From positions 124,001 through 188,000 of the forward strand of contig QKEL01000011.1 in NCBI GenBank assembly GCA_003252395.1: a stretch of 64,000 nucleotides of DNA, read 5' to 3'. The notes under the pieces are model-generated. The model did not search any database, was not told the origin of the DNA, and worked only from the letters and a program-made list of their open reading frames with translations. Source of the stretch: Spirochaetales bacterium (GTDB lineage Bacteria > Spirochaetota > Spirochaetia > Treponematales > Treponemataceae). Numbering within the stretch: position 1 is the first letter of the stretch; each line of letters opens with the position of its first letter. A program made the translations under genes and the position numbers. Below, in pieces: positions 1 to 8,008 of this stretch.

Positions 1-2
1 GC

Positions 3-476
3 GGCGTTATCGCCTCGGCGGTGGCTTCGGTCTTCCCCACCCCGCGCCTCATCCTGCTCGCGCCGGCATTCAGGCTCGCGATACCCGGCGCCTCCCTCAC
101 GCCCTTTCTCGCGCCCTTCAAAAAGACCCTGTACACCGATAAAAAGCCCACGGCGATAGACCAGACCGATCCGGTGCGAAAGGCCCTCTACGCGGAGTAC
201 TGGAAAGACGACCTTATACGGCCCACCGCGAGCCTGGTGAGCCTATCGCGCCGGGCGAGGCGAAACCTGCGCCGGGTAGACTCGCGGGTGCTCGTCCTTT
301 TGGGCGGCGCGGACCCCACCGTGCCCGTCTCGGTGGAAAAGGTGCTCAGGAAAAACCTCACCCGCCCCGCTTCGCTGAAGATCGAGACCTTGCCAAACGC
401 GGGACACCTCTTTCCCTTCGACGGTGACGCGGCGGTCGCCGCGAAAATCATAACGGACTGGATGTCCCTGGGGTAA
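3..476 (+). CDS. alpha/beta hydrolase, C-terminal part (cut by window start)
   Basis: The reading frame is open to the left edge, so only the last 157 or so residues are seen; the GTG at 21 is probably internal. The fragment looks like the cap and C-terminal half of an alpha/beta hydrolase. A beta strand leads into VLVLLGGADPTVP, where the Asp is placed as the acid of the catalytic triad. Near the end NAGHLFPFDGD supplies the catalytic His. The nucleophile Ser must lie upstream of the window. Carboxylesterases, lysophospholipases and serine aminopeptidases share this layout, so the substrate cannot be told. The next gene starts about 105 bases later and is probably a separate transcription unit. 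Confidence 0.7.
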   Translation, partial: GVIASAVASVFPTPRLILLAPAFRLAIPGASLTPFLAPFKKTLYTDKKPTAIDQTDPVRKALYAEYWKDDLIRPTASLVSLSRRARRNLRRVDSRVLVLLGGADPTVPVSVEKVLRKNLTRPASLKIETLPNAGHLFPFDGDAAVAAKIITDWMSLG

Positions 477-517
477 ACGCCCCGCGGGTGACACTTTCAC
501 CGACATTCCGGGTTAAA

Positions 518-546
518 TTGTCATGCCCAGTCTTTTGTGCTAGCGT
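518..546 (+). promoter_or_regulatory. possible promoter of the FtsX/Lol-like operon
   Basis: TTGTCA at 518-523 and TAGCGT at 541-546 are 17 bases apart in an AT-richer patch just before the operon. The -35 box is good and the -10 box weak, so this is a tentative call. Confidence 0.25.
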
Positions 547-581
547 GTTAAAAAAGCCAGATCATCACCCAAGGAATGACG

Positions 582-2204
582 ATGTACGCAAAACTGATGG
601 TTCGGGGCCTCTTGCGCCACCGAAAACGGGGACGGCGGCTTTTCGCGCTCATGGCGCTGTGCGCCGCCGCCTTGGTCTTTCTCATCTCCTTCAGCAATGA
701 TTTCGCCCGGCAAAACCGGGACCAGTTCATCGCCCTGCAAAGCGGCCACCTGCGCGTGGTTCCGTCCGATTCCCCCATCCTCGCCGATTCATTCTCGGTC
801 CAGGGAAAGGAGCGGGTATCGTTCCTGAAGCTGGACGACTCCTTTAACCAGTGGCTCGCGATGCAGGACGAGATAGAGGGAGTCGCGCCGATAATCGAAC
901 GGGTCGGCGCCTCGTACAATATAGACGGCGAGTACGAGACCTGGATGCCGCTGATCGCCGTTCCCGCCGCCGCCCTGCATAGGGTTTTCCCGATGGCGAC
1001 GGTCGTCGCGGGCACCGACGATATCGCGTGGGCCCCCTTCATGCCGGAGGTTCCGGTGCTTCGCCGAAAAATCGATACCCTGTTCGGCGGGAAAAATCCC
1101 GACACGAGCCGCCTTACCCGGGATGACTTCGCCTGTTCCGACGACGATTTCGCGCGCGCGATGGTGCGTTTTGGCGACGATTTCCTCAAAGGCTATCCCC
1201 GGGTTTTTCCCGGACGGGTCTTGCCCCCGGCCGAGCGGGAACGGATATTCCTCGATACGGTGGCCGAAATGCTCGCGGACCCCGAAATGCCGTCGAAGAT
1301 CGATCCGGCGCGGTTCGAGACCTACGACTGGCGGCTCGACGACGCCATTACCGCCGCGAGGGAAAATGCGGACGAAAGCTTCGTTTCCTTCTATAACATG
1401 CGCGTTCTTGACGCCTTGTACCCCGACCTTCTTTCGATGGTCCGCGAGCCGGTGCGCCCCGGACAGCGCGTATCCATCCAAATCGCGCCCTTCGAGTCCG
1501 AGGGACCCATCACGCTTCCGATCGTGATTCCCGCCCGTTACGAAGGCCTGGTGGAATTCGTGCCCCTGTATACGGCGAATAACTTCATCGACCTCAACGC
1601 CTTCCGCCATTATATGAACCTGGGCGACGACGACGCCACGTCATTGGTAATCCGCCTTAAGGACATAGACGACACGGAAGCCATGAAGCGCCTGATTCAG
1701 GACCGGCTGCGGGAAATTGGTTCCGACGCGGCGGTGGTGGACTGGAAGTTCCTCAATAGGCTCAGCCTGACCACCGGGACGGCCATGAGCGCCGTCATCG
1801 CTATCCTGATCGCGGTGTTCGCGGCGATACTCCTGTTGTTCACGGTCAACCTGGTGATGACGTCGCTGGTCCAGCGTCGGCGCGAGATCGGCACGGGGCT
1901 CGCCATGGGCTTAAGCGCGGCCCAAACGGTGTTCATCATGACCGGGGAAGTCGCGGTAATCGTGGGGCTTTCCAGCCTGGCAGGCGCCGCGATCGGCGCG
2001 GCGGCCGTTGCCCTCGCCGCCCGCTTCGGCGTGCCCGGAATGGTTTTCTTTTCGGGCGGCAGGCTGTTCCTGACGCTCCAATGGAAGCCGGTGATCCAGA
2101 CCATCCTGATTCTCCTGCCCTCGTCGATCCTGGTTTCCCTCATTCCCCTGTCCCGGCTCCTGAAATGCCTGCCCGTGGACCTATTCAAAGAGGAGGCGCG
2201 GTGA
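582..2204 (+). CDS. ABC transporter permease, FtsX/MacB-LolE type (first of two)
   Basis: A 540-residue permease of the FtsX superfamily. One membrane helix near residues 20-40 is followed by a very large periplasmic part (about 45-390). Three C-terminal helices follow: one near AMSAVIAILIAVFAAILL, one in a Gly/Ala-rich stretch and one near the end. This is the MacB/LolE topology. ATG at 576 is possible, but AAGGA at 571-575 would touch it; ATG at 582 has correct spacing and I prefer it. The stop overlaps the next permease start (TGATG), so the two are translationally coupled. With the LolD-like ATPase and LolA-like protein downstream it probably pulls a lipoprotein or other lipidated cargo from the inner membrane. 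The substrate is inferred. Confidence 0.8.
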   Translation: MYAKLMVRGLLRHRKRGRRLFALMALCAAALVFLISFSNDFARQNRDQFIALQSGHLRVVPSDSPILADSFSVQGKERVSFLKLDDSFNQWLAMQDEIEGVAPIIERVGASYNIDGEYETWMPLIAVPAAALHRVFPMATVVAGTDDIAWAPFMPEVPVLRRKIDTLFGGKNPDTSRLTRDDFACSDDDFARAMVRFGDDFLKGYPRVFPGRVLPPAERERIFLDTVAEMLADPEMPSKIDPARFETYDWRLDDAITAARENADESFVSFYNMRVLDALYPDLLSMVREPVRPGQRVSIQIAPFESEGPITLPIVIPARYEGLVEFVPLYTANNFIDLNAFRHYMNLGDDDATSLVIRLKDIDDTEAMKRLIQDRLREIGSDAAVVDWKFLNRLSLTTGTAMSAVIAILIAVFAAILLLFTVNLVMTSLVQRRREIGTGLAMGLSAAQTVFIMTGEVAVIVGLSSLAGAAIGAAAVALAARFGVPGMVFFSGGRLFLTLQWKPVIQTILILLPSSILVSLIPLSRLLKCLPVDLFKEEAR

Positions 2205-3463
2205 TGCTGCTGCCGAAAATCGTCATGCGCAACGTGATGGCCCACCGCCGCAAGAACCTCGTGGTGTTCGCGGTCACCGGGTGCGTATCCATGTTCTTGT
2301 TTCTCTTCCTCTGCTTTTCGGACGGCGAGATGGAAAACATTCGCAACGGGGTTTCCAGTTTTTTCACGCCCTGGATCGACGTGGTAGCGGCTACCGACGA
2401 GGCGCTCATGCTCGACGGGGCGGGAAAGTCCAGCGCCGAGGCGACGGTGGCCGAAACGGACCGCCTTACCGAAGGTCTTTCCGCGCTTCCCTTCGTGAAG
2501 GAAGCCTTCGGCAGGGTCAGCGGCAATTGGGGCAACCTTTACTGGAAGGGCGACAAGTACCTGGATTTCCGCTATCTAGCCCTGGATTCGCGCGATTCGG
2601 TGCTCCGCACCAAGTACCGGATCGTGGAAGGCCGCGACCTGAAGCCGGGGGAAACCGGCGCGGCGTTAATCCACAAGGCGGTCCTGAAAACCCTCGCGCT
2701 TGCCCCCGGCGATCCGATCTCGCTCGTTGGAAACGACTCCTTCGGCCAGGTCATGAGCATGGACCTCACCCTGGCCGGCGTTTTCGAGCCCACGCTCGAC
2801 AATCCAAACCTCTACAACATGATTATCCTCCCCCGGGAAGACCTTTCGACCTTTAACGGGTATACCCCCGGGGAATCCCGTTCCCTGGGAATCAGGCTCG
2901 AAAAGGGAGTGAGCCAGGCCAAGGCGATCCCGCTTCTCGAGGAATGGGGAAGGCAAAACGCGCCGAATCTCCGCTTCGTCGAGCGGAACATGAAGGGCTA
3001 CAAGGACGATTTTTCCATGGTGTTCGGCATGATTCGCATGATCATCGTGGTAATGTCGCTCCTGACCCTCTTGATAACATCCGTGGGGATCATGAGCGTC
3101 ATATCCACCAACCTACAGGAACGGAAAAAGGAGATCGGGACCTACTATTGCCTGGGGAGCGAGCCGCCCTTCCTGATCGCGGCCTACTCCCTGGAACTGG
3201 CCCTGGTTAACCTCGCCGCGTCGGCGGCGGGAATACTCGGGGGACTATTGATCAGGGCTATCGTGAACATGGCGAAAATTACCTCGGACGAACCGGGATT
3301 CCAGGTAGTGGCCGGGGGAAGCCAGTTCAGGCTCGGCCTTACCCCTTCCAGCGTACTGTGGATTATCGGGGGCGTGGTGGTAATAACGCTGCTGACCGCG
3401 CTTACGACGTTGGGCAAGGCCCTGAAGGTATCGCCGGTGGAAGCGGTGCGGGAAGCCGAATAA
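2204..3463 (+). CDS. ABC transporter permease, FtsX/MacB-LolE type (second of two)
   Basis: A 419-residue FtsX-family permease. ATG at 2204 has an AGGAGG ribosome site at 2191-2196; GTG at 2201 is the alternative. Topology is an N-terminal helix (about 17-40), a periplasmic domain to about residue 270, then three helices. The cytoplasmic stretch after the second helix, NLQERKKEIGTYYCLGS, is the typical FtsX coupling loop that contacts the ATPase. With the upstream permease it probably forms a LolC/LolE-like heterodimer, since two unlike permeases and one ATPase gene are present. The next gene follows after 20 bases with its own GAGGAG site. Confidence 0.82.
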   Translation: MLLPKIVMRNVMAHRRKNLVVFAVTGCVSMFLFLFLCFSDGEMENIRNGVSSFFTPWIDVVAATDEALMLDGAGKSSAEATVAETDRLTEGLSALPFVKEAFGRVSGNWGNLYWKGDKYLDFRYLALDSRDSVLRTKYRIVEGRDLKPGETGAALIHKAVLKTLALAPGDPISLVGNDSFGQVMSMDLTLAGVFEPTLDNPNLYNMIILPREDLSTFNGYTPGESRSLGIRLEKGVSQAKAIPLLEEWGRQNAPNLRFVERNMKGYKDDFSMVFGMIRMIIVVMSLLTLLITSVGIMSVISTNLQERKKEIGTYYCLGSEPPFLIAAYSLELALVNLAASAAGILGGLLIRAIVNMAKITSDEPGFQVVAGGSQFRLGLTPSSVLWIIGGVVVITLLTALTTLGKALKVSPVEAVREAE

Positions 3464-3483
3464 AAAAAATGAGGAGTACGAAT

Positions 3484-4284
3484 ATGGATAAATCGATGAA
3501 CGAAATACCGGCCGCGGCGGTAAAGGGCCGCGCGAAACCGGCCAGAGCGGCGGTTTTGGCCCTCGGCCTCGGCGCCTTCGCCGCCCTACCCGCCGCCCCG
3601 CAGGCCGCGGATAGTCGGGCCGCGGGCATCGTACGGCTCATGGAAGAGGCGATGTACCCCAACGCGAAGACCGAGGCGACCCTCGTTTCCTCCACTGACG
3701 GGAAAAAAGAAACCTACGCGCTTACGAGCTACGCTCGAGACAACAACCAACTCATTATCGTGCGCTTTACCGCGCCGGCGCGCATGGTGGGCAGCGACCT
3801 TCTCATGCTGGACAGGAACGTGTGGCTCTACGACCCCAAATCGGGGCGCGAAATGAAGATTCCCTCGAATCAGAGCTTCGGCGGCACCGGCTTTTCCTAC
3901 GGCGACGTGCTCAGGCTCAACTATTCCGATAATTACGACGCCCGAATGCTCTCCGAGACGGAAGGGGAAAAGGCCCTCGAGCTGACCGCGAAGTTCCGCG
4001 ACGCGCCGTATGCCCGCATCGAGCTCGTGGTGGGGAACGACAACCTTCCCCGCTCGGGAAAGTGCTATACGCGCACGGGCGACCTGATAAAGGAAATGGC
4101 GTATTCGGGAATGGGCGACGCCGGCGGTGGGCGGAAACCGCTGATAACCACCGTCACCTCTCCCCTGAACCCCGGCGACGTTTCGGTGCTCACCATCGTC
4201 CGCGAAACCGTTCGGACGTACCCGCAAAACGTGTTTAATAAAAAGAACCTCGCGGCGCGCCTCGAGGAACGGTACGAGGAGTAA
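3484..4284 (+). CDS. LolA-like outer-membrane lipoprotein-sorting protein
   Basis: A 266-residue exported protein of the LolA-like group annotated as outer membrane lipoprotein-sorting protein (COG2834 type). An unusually long N-region (about 20 residues) precedes a hydrophobic core and an AxA-like cleavage site around residue 42 (APQAADS). The mature part has repeated strands typical of the half-barrel, including LLMLDRNVWLYDPKSGR. ATG at 3484 was chosen because GAGGAG lies 7 bases upstream. Position between the permeases and ATPase makes it the likely periplasmic acceptor of whatever the ABC machine releases. Family members also accompany MMPL/RND exporters, so the cargo need not be a lipoprotein. 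Confidence 0.75.
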   Translation: MDKSMNEIPAAAVKGRAKPARAAVLALGLGAFAALPAAPQAADSRAAGIVRLMEEAMYPNAKTEATLVSSTDGKKETYALTSYARDNNQLIIVRFTAPARMVGSDLLMLDRNVWLYDPKSGREMKIPSNQSFGGTGFSYGDVLRLNYSDNYDARMLSETEGEKALELTAKFRDAPYARIELVVGNDNLPRSGKCYTRTGDLIKEMAYSGMGDAGGGRKPLITTVTSPLNPGDVSVLTIVRETVRTYPQNVFNKKNLAARLEERYEE

Positions 4285-4287
4285 GGA

Positions 4288-4959
4288 ATGGCATTCATAC
4301 TGACGAAAGACTTGCGGAAGGATTATCCCCTCGGGAAGACCGTCGTGAGCGCCCTGCGCGGCGTGAGCGTCAGCGTGGAAAAGGGCGAATACCTATGCGT
4401 CGCCGGTCCTTCGGGGGCGGGAAAGTCCACCTTCCTCAACCTGATCGGGCTCTTGGACCGCGCCAGCGCGGGGAGCATCGAATTCGACGGAACCGAGGTA
4501 GGCTCGCTGGACGCGAAACGCTTCCACCGATTCCGGCGCGACCGAATCGCCTTTATATTCCAGTCCTTTAACCTGGTTCCGGTCCTGAACGCCTACGAAA
4601 ACATCGAATTTCCCCTCCTGGTCCAAAAGGTGCCCACGGAGGAGCGAAAGCGCCGCATCGACGCGATTACCGAGGAAGTGGGCATTCGCGAATGGCTCAG
4701 CCACCGACCGGACGAGCTTTCCGGGGGGCAGCGCCAGCGCGTGGCCATCGCCCGGGCGCTGGTGACCAAGCCGGAGGTAATCATCGCCGACGAACCCACG
4801 GCGAACCTGGACTCGGTGACGGGCCGCACCATTTTGGACTTGCTTCGCAGGCTCAACAAGGAAGAAAAGACGACCTTCATCGTCGCCAGCCACGACCCCA
4901 CCCTGATCGAGGGCGCGGACCGGATGGTCAAAATAGTCGACGGCTTGGTGAGCGCATGA
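4288..4959 (+). CDS. ABC transporter ATP-binding protein, LolD/MacB type
   Basis: A complete 223-residue nucleotide-binding subunit. Walker A is GPSGAGKST (about 45-53), the Q-loop lies in FIFQSFNLVP, the signature is LSGGQRQRVAIARAL, Walker B with catalytic Glu is VIIADEPTANLD, and the switch His is in VASHD. The FQSFNLVP and DEPTANLD variants are typical of the MacB/LolD/FtsE group that drives FtsX-type permeases without moving substrate through the membrane. Four bases separate it from the LolA-like gene. Its stop overlaps the next start, so expression is coupled. Confidence 0.9.
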   Translation: MAFILTKDLRKDYPLGKTVVSALRGVSVSVEKGEYLCVAGPSGAGKSTFLNLIGLLDRASAGSIEFDGTEVGSLDAKRFHRFRRDRIAFIFQSFNLVPVLNAYENIEFPLLVQKVPTEERKRRIDAITEEVGIREWLSHRPDELSGGQRQRVAIARALVTKPEVIIADEPTANLDSVTGRTILDLLRRLNKEEKTTFIVASHDPTLIEGADRMVKIVDGLVSA

Positions 4960-6155
4960 CGCGATCGAGCGCCCCCCGCGCGAAGGCGCGCCACGCCCCT
5001 CGCCCCACTCGTTTCGCGGCCCTGCTCGGCGCGGCCCTGCTCGGCTCGGCAGTCGCCATACCGGCGCCGCTTTCGGCCCAGGAGGCGCCCGGAAACGACG
5101 GACCGCCCGCGCCCGTCGTTACCCTGGAGGCGGGTTTTTCCTTCGCGGGATACGATCCCGTGGCGACGTACGATGACGAGACAGAGTCGTGGGCAGCGGA
5201 CGGATCGGACCGCTGGTACTCCTCGGAAAGCGCCCGGGTCGGGCTTACCGCCCGATACGGAAACCGGCTCGTTCTGGACGCGGAACTGAACGCTCCGTTC
5301 AACCGCGCCGATTCCCCGATATCCGCCGATAAGGCCCTGCGCGAACTGTCCGTCAAATGGGACGCCGGCGATTCCGTCGTGCTCACCGCGGGCAAGCAAA
5401 ACCTGAAGTGGGGCACGGCCCGCGTTTTCTCCGCCGTGGATTCGCTTTCCCCGGCGCTCGACCCGTTGGACCCGGCTCAAACCGACCGGGGCGTAACCGG
5501 GCTCCGCTTCGATATCATTCCCACCTGGTGGTTCAGCCTCGCGGGCGTGGCCCTGCCCTCCTCCGCGCTCGACCGGTCCACGGTCGGCCTTCGCGCGGAA
5601 TTCCTCGCCGGCGACACGGACCTCTCCTTCGGGGCCGTCCGCTCCACCGACAAAGCCGGGACCGAAACGCCCGCCCTCTTCGCCGACGCGGCGCGTTTCT
5701 TCGACCGATGGGGCGCCTACGCGGAAGCCCAGGCGAAAAGCGCGAACGGGTACCGAAGCGTGGCCGACTGGGACCTCGCGGCCACGGTGGGCGTACAGGT
5801 GGACTTTCCCGCGTGGCTAAACGGAACCATTAGCCTTCTCGGCGAATGGAGATGGCGGGAAAACGACCCGGATTATCCCGATGACCTGGACGGGAAAGCC
5901 GCGCACTCGGCGTACGTCGGGCTGTCGGGCATACCGATAACCCGGCGCCTGGACCTACGCGGATTTGTCCTCGCGGTGCCGAAGGCTGAGCGCGCGGTGT
6001 TCGGCGGCGAATTGTCCTGGTCCCCCGAACAGGCCCTCTCGGTAAAGCTCGGCTATCAGTACCTGATCGCCGACGGGAAGCGGGGAGAGGCATTCATACC
6101 CTACCTGACCACGCTCAGGCATAACCTTACCGCCGGCGTGACCGTTTGGTATTGA
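4956..6155 (+). CDS. outer-membrane beta-barrel protein of the Lol-like operon
   Basis: A 399-residue exported protein. ATG at 4956 overlaps the TGA of the ATPase gene. A twin-basic N-region, a hydrophobic core and an AQE cleavage site near residue 45 form the signal peptide. The mature part is made of alternating strands, and the C-terminus VTVWY ends in an aromatic residue, as outer-membrane barrels recognised by BamA do. The motif AGKQNLKWG resembles porin-like proteins that measure barrel strands around a Trp. No specific family was recognised. Its place as last gene of the FtsX/LolA/LolD operon suggests it is the outer-membrane partner or a dedicated client of that machine. Confidence 0.65.
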   Translation: MTRSSAPRAKARHAPRPTRFAALLGAALLGSAVAIPAPLSAQEAPGNDGPPAPVVTLEAGFSFAGYDPVATYDDETESWAADGSDRWYSSESARVGLTARYGNRLVLDAELNAPFNRADSPISADKALRELSVKWDAGDSVVLTAGKQNLKWGTARVFSAVDSLSPALDPLDPAQTDRGVTGLRFDIIPTWWFSLAGVALPSSALDRSTVGLRAEFLAGDTDLSFGAVRSTDKAGTETPALFADAARFFDRWGAYAEAQAKSANGYRSVADWDLAATVGVQVDFPAWLNGTISLLGEWRWRENDPDYPDDLDGKAAHSAYVGLSGIPITRRLDLRGFVLAVPKAERAVFGGELSWSPEQALSVKLGYQYLIADGKRGEAFIPYLTTLRHNLTAGVTVWY

Positions 6156-6167
6156 GGCGCAGGGGCC

Positions 6168-7034
6168 TTATTTCTCCTGGTTCAGCGACTGGTCCGCGAC
6201 GTTTTTCTGGAACGCGGCCATGAGCAAGAGGGGCGGTACCATGGCAAGTACGGCGACTGCCATGACGAGTTGCCACTCCGCCTGCAGTTCCCCCGAGGCG
6301 AGCATGCGGTTCATGCCGATCGGGAGGGTATACAGGGTGTCCCGGGAGGAAATGACCAGGGGCCACAGGTATTGATTCCAGCCGTACACGAACATGATCA
6401 CGAAAAGCGCGCCTATCTCGTTGCGGATCATAGGCAGGAGCAGGTTGAGGAAGAAGCCGACCGGCCCCACGCCGTCCATTTCCGCCGCCTCGACGAGGGA
6501 CCGGGGAAAGGACAAAAAGGTTTGCCGCAAGAGAAACACGGCCGTGGCGCTCACCGTGATCGGAAGGATGAGTCCGAGGTAGGAGTTACCCATGCCGAGT
6601 TTCGTGACCACCTCGAAGGTCGGGATAATCCTCACTTCGACCGGAAGCATGAGGGTAAGGATCATGAGGCTAAATACCGCGTTCCTTCCCGGAAATTTAA
6701 AAAAGACGATGGCGTAGGCCGTCATGAGGCTCAAGAAAACCTTGCCGACGCTTATCCCGATCGCGCACGCGAAGGAATTAAAGAGGAGCCGGCCCGCGTC
6801 CACCCCAAGGGCTTTCGCACTTCCCGCGAACAGGCTTCCGTAATTGCGTACAAGTTCGCCCCCCGGAAGAATGGGGAGCACGCCCGCCGCGACTTCTTGC
6901 CGGGTATGGGTCGAGGCGATGACTGCGGTATACACCGGGAAGAGAAGAATAAAGCCGGCGACGATCAAGATCGCATACCGGACGATCCGGGCGGGAACCG
7001 ACCGGGACGCGAAACGGGAATGCACGGGGTTCAT
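6168..7034 (-). CDS. ugpE: glycerol-3-phosphate/sugar ABC transporter permease UgpE
   Basis: A 288-residue MalG/UgpE-type inner-membrane permease with six predicted helices. The cytoplasmic coupling (EAA) loop is near EAAEMDGVGPVGFFLNLLLPM. GGAGG lies just upstream of the ATG at 7034. It is the last gene of the minus-strand ugp operon, 18 bases after ugpA. Family knowledge: it pairs with UgpA to form the channel for sn-glycerol-3-phosphate or glycerophosphodiesters delivered by UgpB. No cognate ATPase (UgpC) gene is present here. Confidence 0.85.
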   Translation of the reverse strand: MNPVHSRFASRSVPARIVRYAILIVAGFILLFPVYTAVIASTHTRQEVAAGVLPILPGGELVRNYGSLFAGSAKALGVDAGRLLFNSFACAIGISVGKVFLSLMTAYAIVFFKFPGRNAVFSLMILTLMLPVEVRIIPTFEVVTKLGMGNSYLGLILPITVSATAVFLLRQTFLSFPRSLVEAAEMDGVGPVGFFLNLLLPMIRNEIGALFVIMFVYGWNQYLWPLVISSRDTLYTLPIGMNRMLASGELQAEWQLVMAVAVLAMVPPLLLMAAFQKNVADQSLNQEK

Positions 7035-7052
7035 TTACTCATCTCCTCCGTC

Positions 7053-7937
7053 TTAAAAAAAAACCACATTCTTTTCCATCCGCCTAAATTGGAGGAGGGC
7101 CAGGACGCTCATAATGACGATGAGCACGAGGGACTGGGCCGCGGACGAGCCTTGGTCCATGCCGAGGAAACCGTCCTTGAACACCTTGTACACGAGGGTC
7201 ATGGTCGCTATTTCGGGCCCGCCCTGCGTGGTTTGGTGGATGATGGCGAAACTGTCGAAAAAGGCAAACGCGAGATTCATCGTGAGAAGGTAAAATAGGG
7301 TCGGGCCGAGAGACGGGAGCACGAGATGCAAAAACCTCCTATTCGGCCCGGCGCCATCCACCGCGGCGGCCTCGATTAAAACCGGGGACAGGCCCGATAT
7401 CGCCAGGATAATGAAAAGCAGGTTGTAGGGAAGCTGTTTCCACACCGCGATGATAACGATGAGCACAAACGCGTGGGAGGGTACCGTATGGTAGTTCCAG
7501 GCGACTCCGAGGGATTTCAGCGCGTCGGCTACCATGCCGAAGGTCGGGTTGAAAAGGAACGCCCACAGGACGCCGCCGACCGCGGGGGATATCGCGTAGG
7601 GAATCATCACGACGGTGCGCCAGGCGAAAGACGCCTTACCCGCCTGAACCACGTTCCATGAAATCGCGAGGGCGAAAAGCAAAATCAGGACGCTCACGAT
7701 AGCCGCGTAGGACGCGCTCGTCAAGGCGGTCCGCAGGTAGGCCGAATCGCGGAAGAGCGCGGCGAAATTATCGAGCCCGCAGAACTCGCTCGAAAGGCCG
7801 AATGCGTCCTGCACGTAAAGGGACTGAATGAGGGCCTGCGCGGCAGGATACAGAAAAAACACGGCTAACGCCGCCATTTGTGGCGCGACGAGAAGATAAG
7901 GTAAAAACTTTGACTTGAAATGGTACTGTTGGTGCAT
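7053..7937 (-). CDS. ugpA: glycerol-3-phosphate/sugar ABC transporter permease UgpA
   Basis: A 294-residue MalF/UgpA-type permease. A first helix near residues 12-34 is followed by five more, with the coupling loop at IEAAAVDGAGPNRRFLHL. GGAG lies about 8 bases upstream of the ATG at 7937. It stands between ugpB and ugpE in the same orientation. A strong stem-loop in the 71-base gap after ugpB may lower its expression relative to the binding protein, the ratio usual for such transporters. Confidence 0.85.
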   Translation of the reverse strand: MHQQYHFKSKFLPYLLVAPQMAALAVFFLYPAAQALIQSLYVQDAFGLSSEFCGLDNFAALFRDSAYLRTALTSASYAAIVSVLILLFALAISWNVVQAGKASFAWRTVVMIPYAISPAVGGVLWAFLFNPTFGMVADALKSLGVAWNYHTVPSHAFVLIVIIAVWKQLPYNLLFIILAISGLSPVLIEAAAVDGAGPNRRFLHLVLPSLGPTLFYLLTMNLAFAFFDSFAIIHQTTQGGPEIATMTLVYKVFKDGFLGMDQGSSAAQSLVLIVIMSVLALLQFRRMEKNVVFF

Positions 7938-7960
7938 GGACGCTCCGAATGGGAAAGGAA

Positions 7961-7983
7961 ACCGGCCCCTTAACGGGGCCGGT
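7961..7983 (-). terminator. stem-loop between ugpB and ugpA
   Basis: ACCGGCCCC and GGGGCCGGT form a perfect 9-bp stem with a 5-base loop. No clear T-run follows, so it is more likely an mRNA-stabilising or attenuating hairpin at the end of the ugpB message than a full terminator. Confidence 0.55.
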
Positions 7984-8008
7984 CGATTCCGGGTTCGATC
8001 GAAAGGTA

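Noticed and set aside
6270..7298. Long plus-strand open frame opposite ugpE/ugpA
   Set aside because: Composition bias of a GC-rich genome keeps the antisense frame open; the predicted protein is full of Arg, Gly and His with no domain, and both minus-strand genes are certain.
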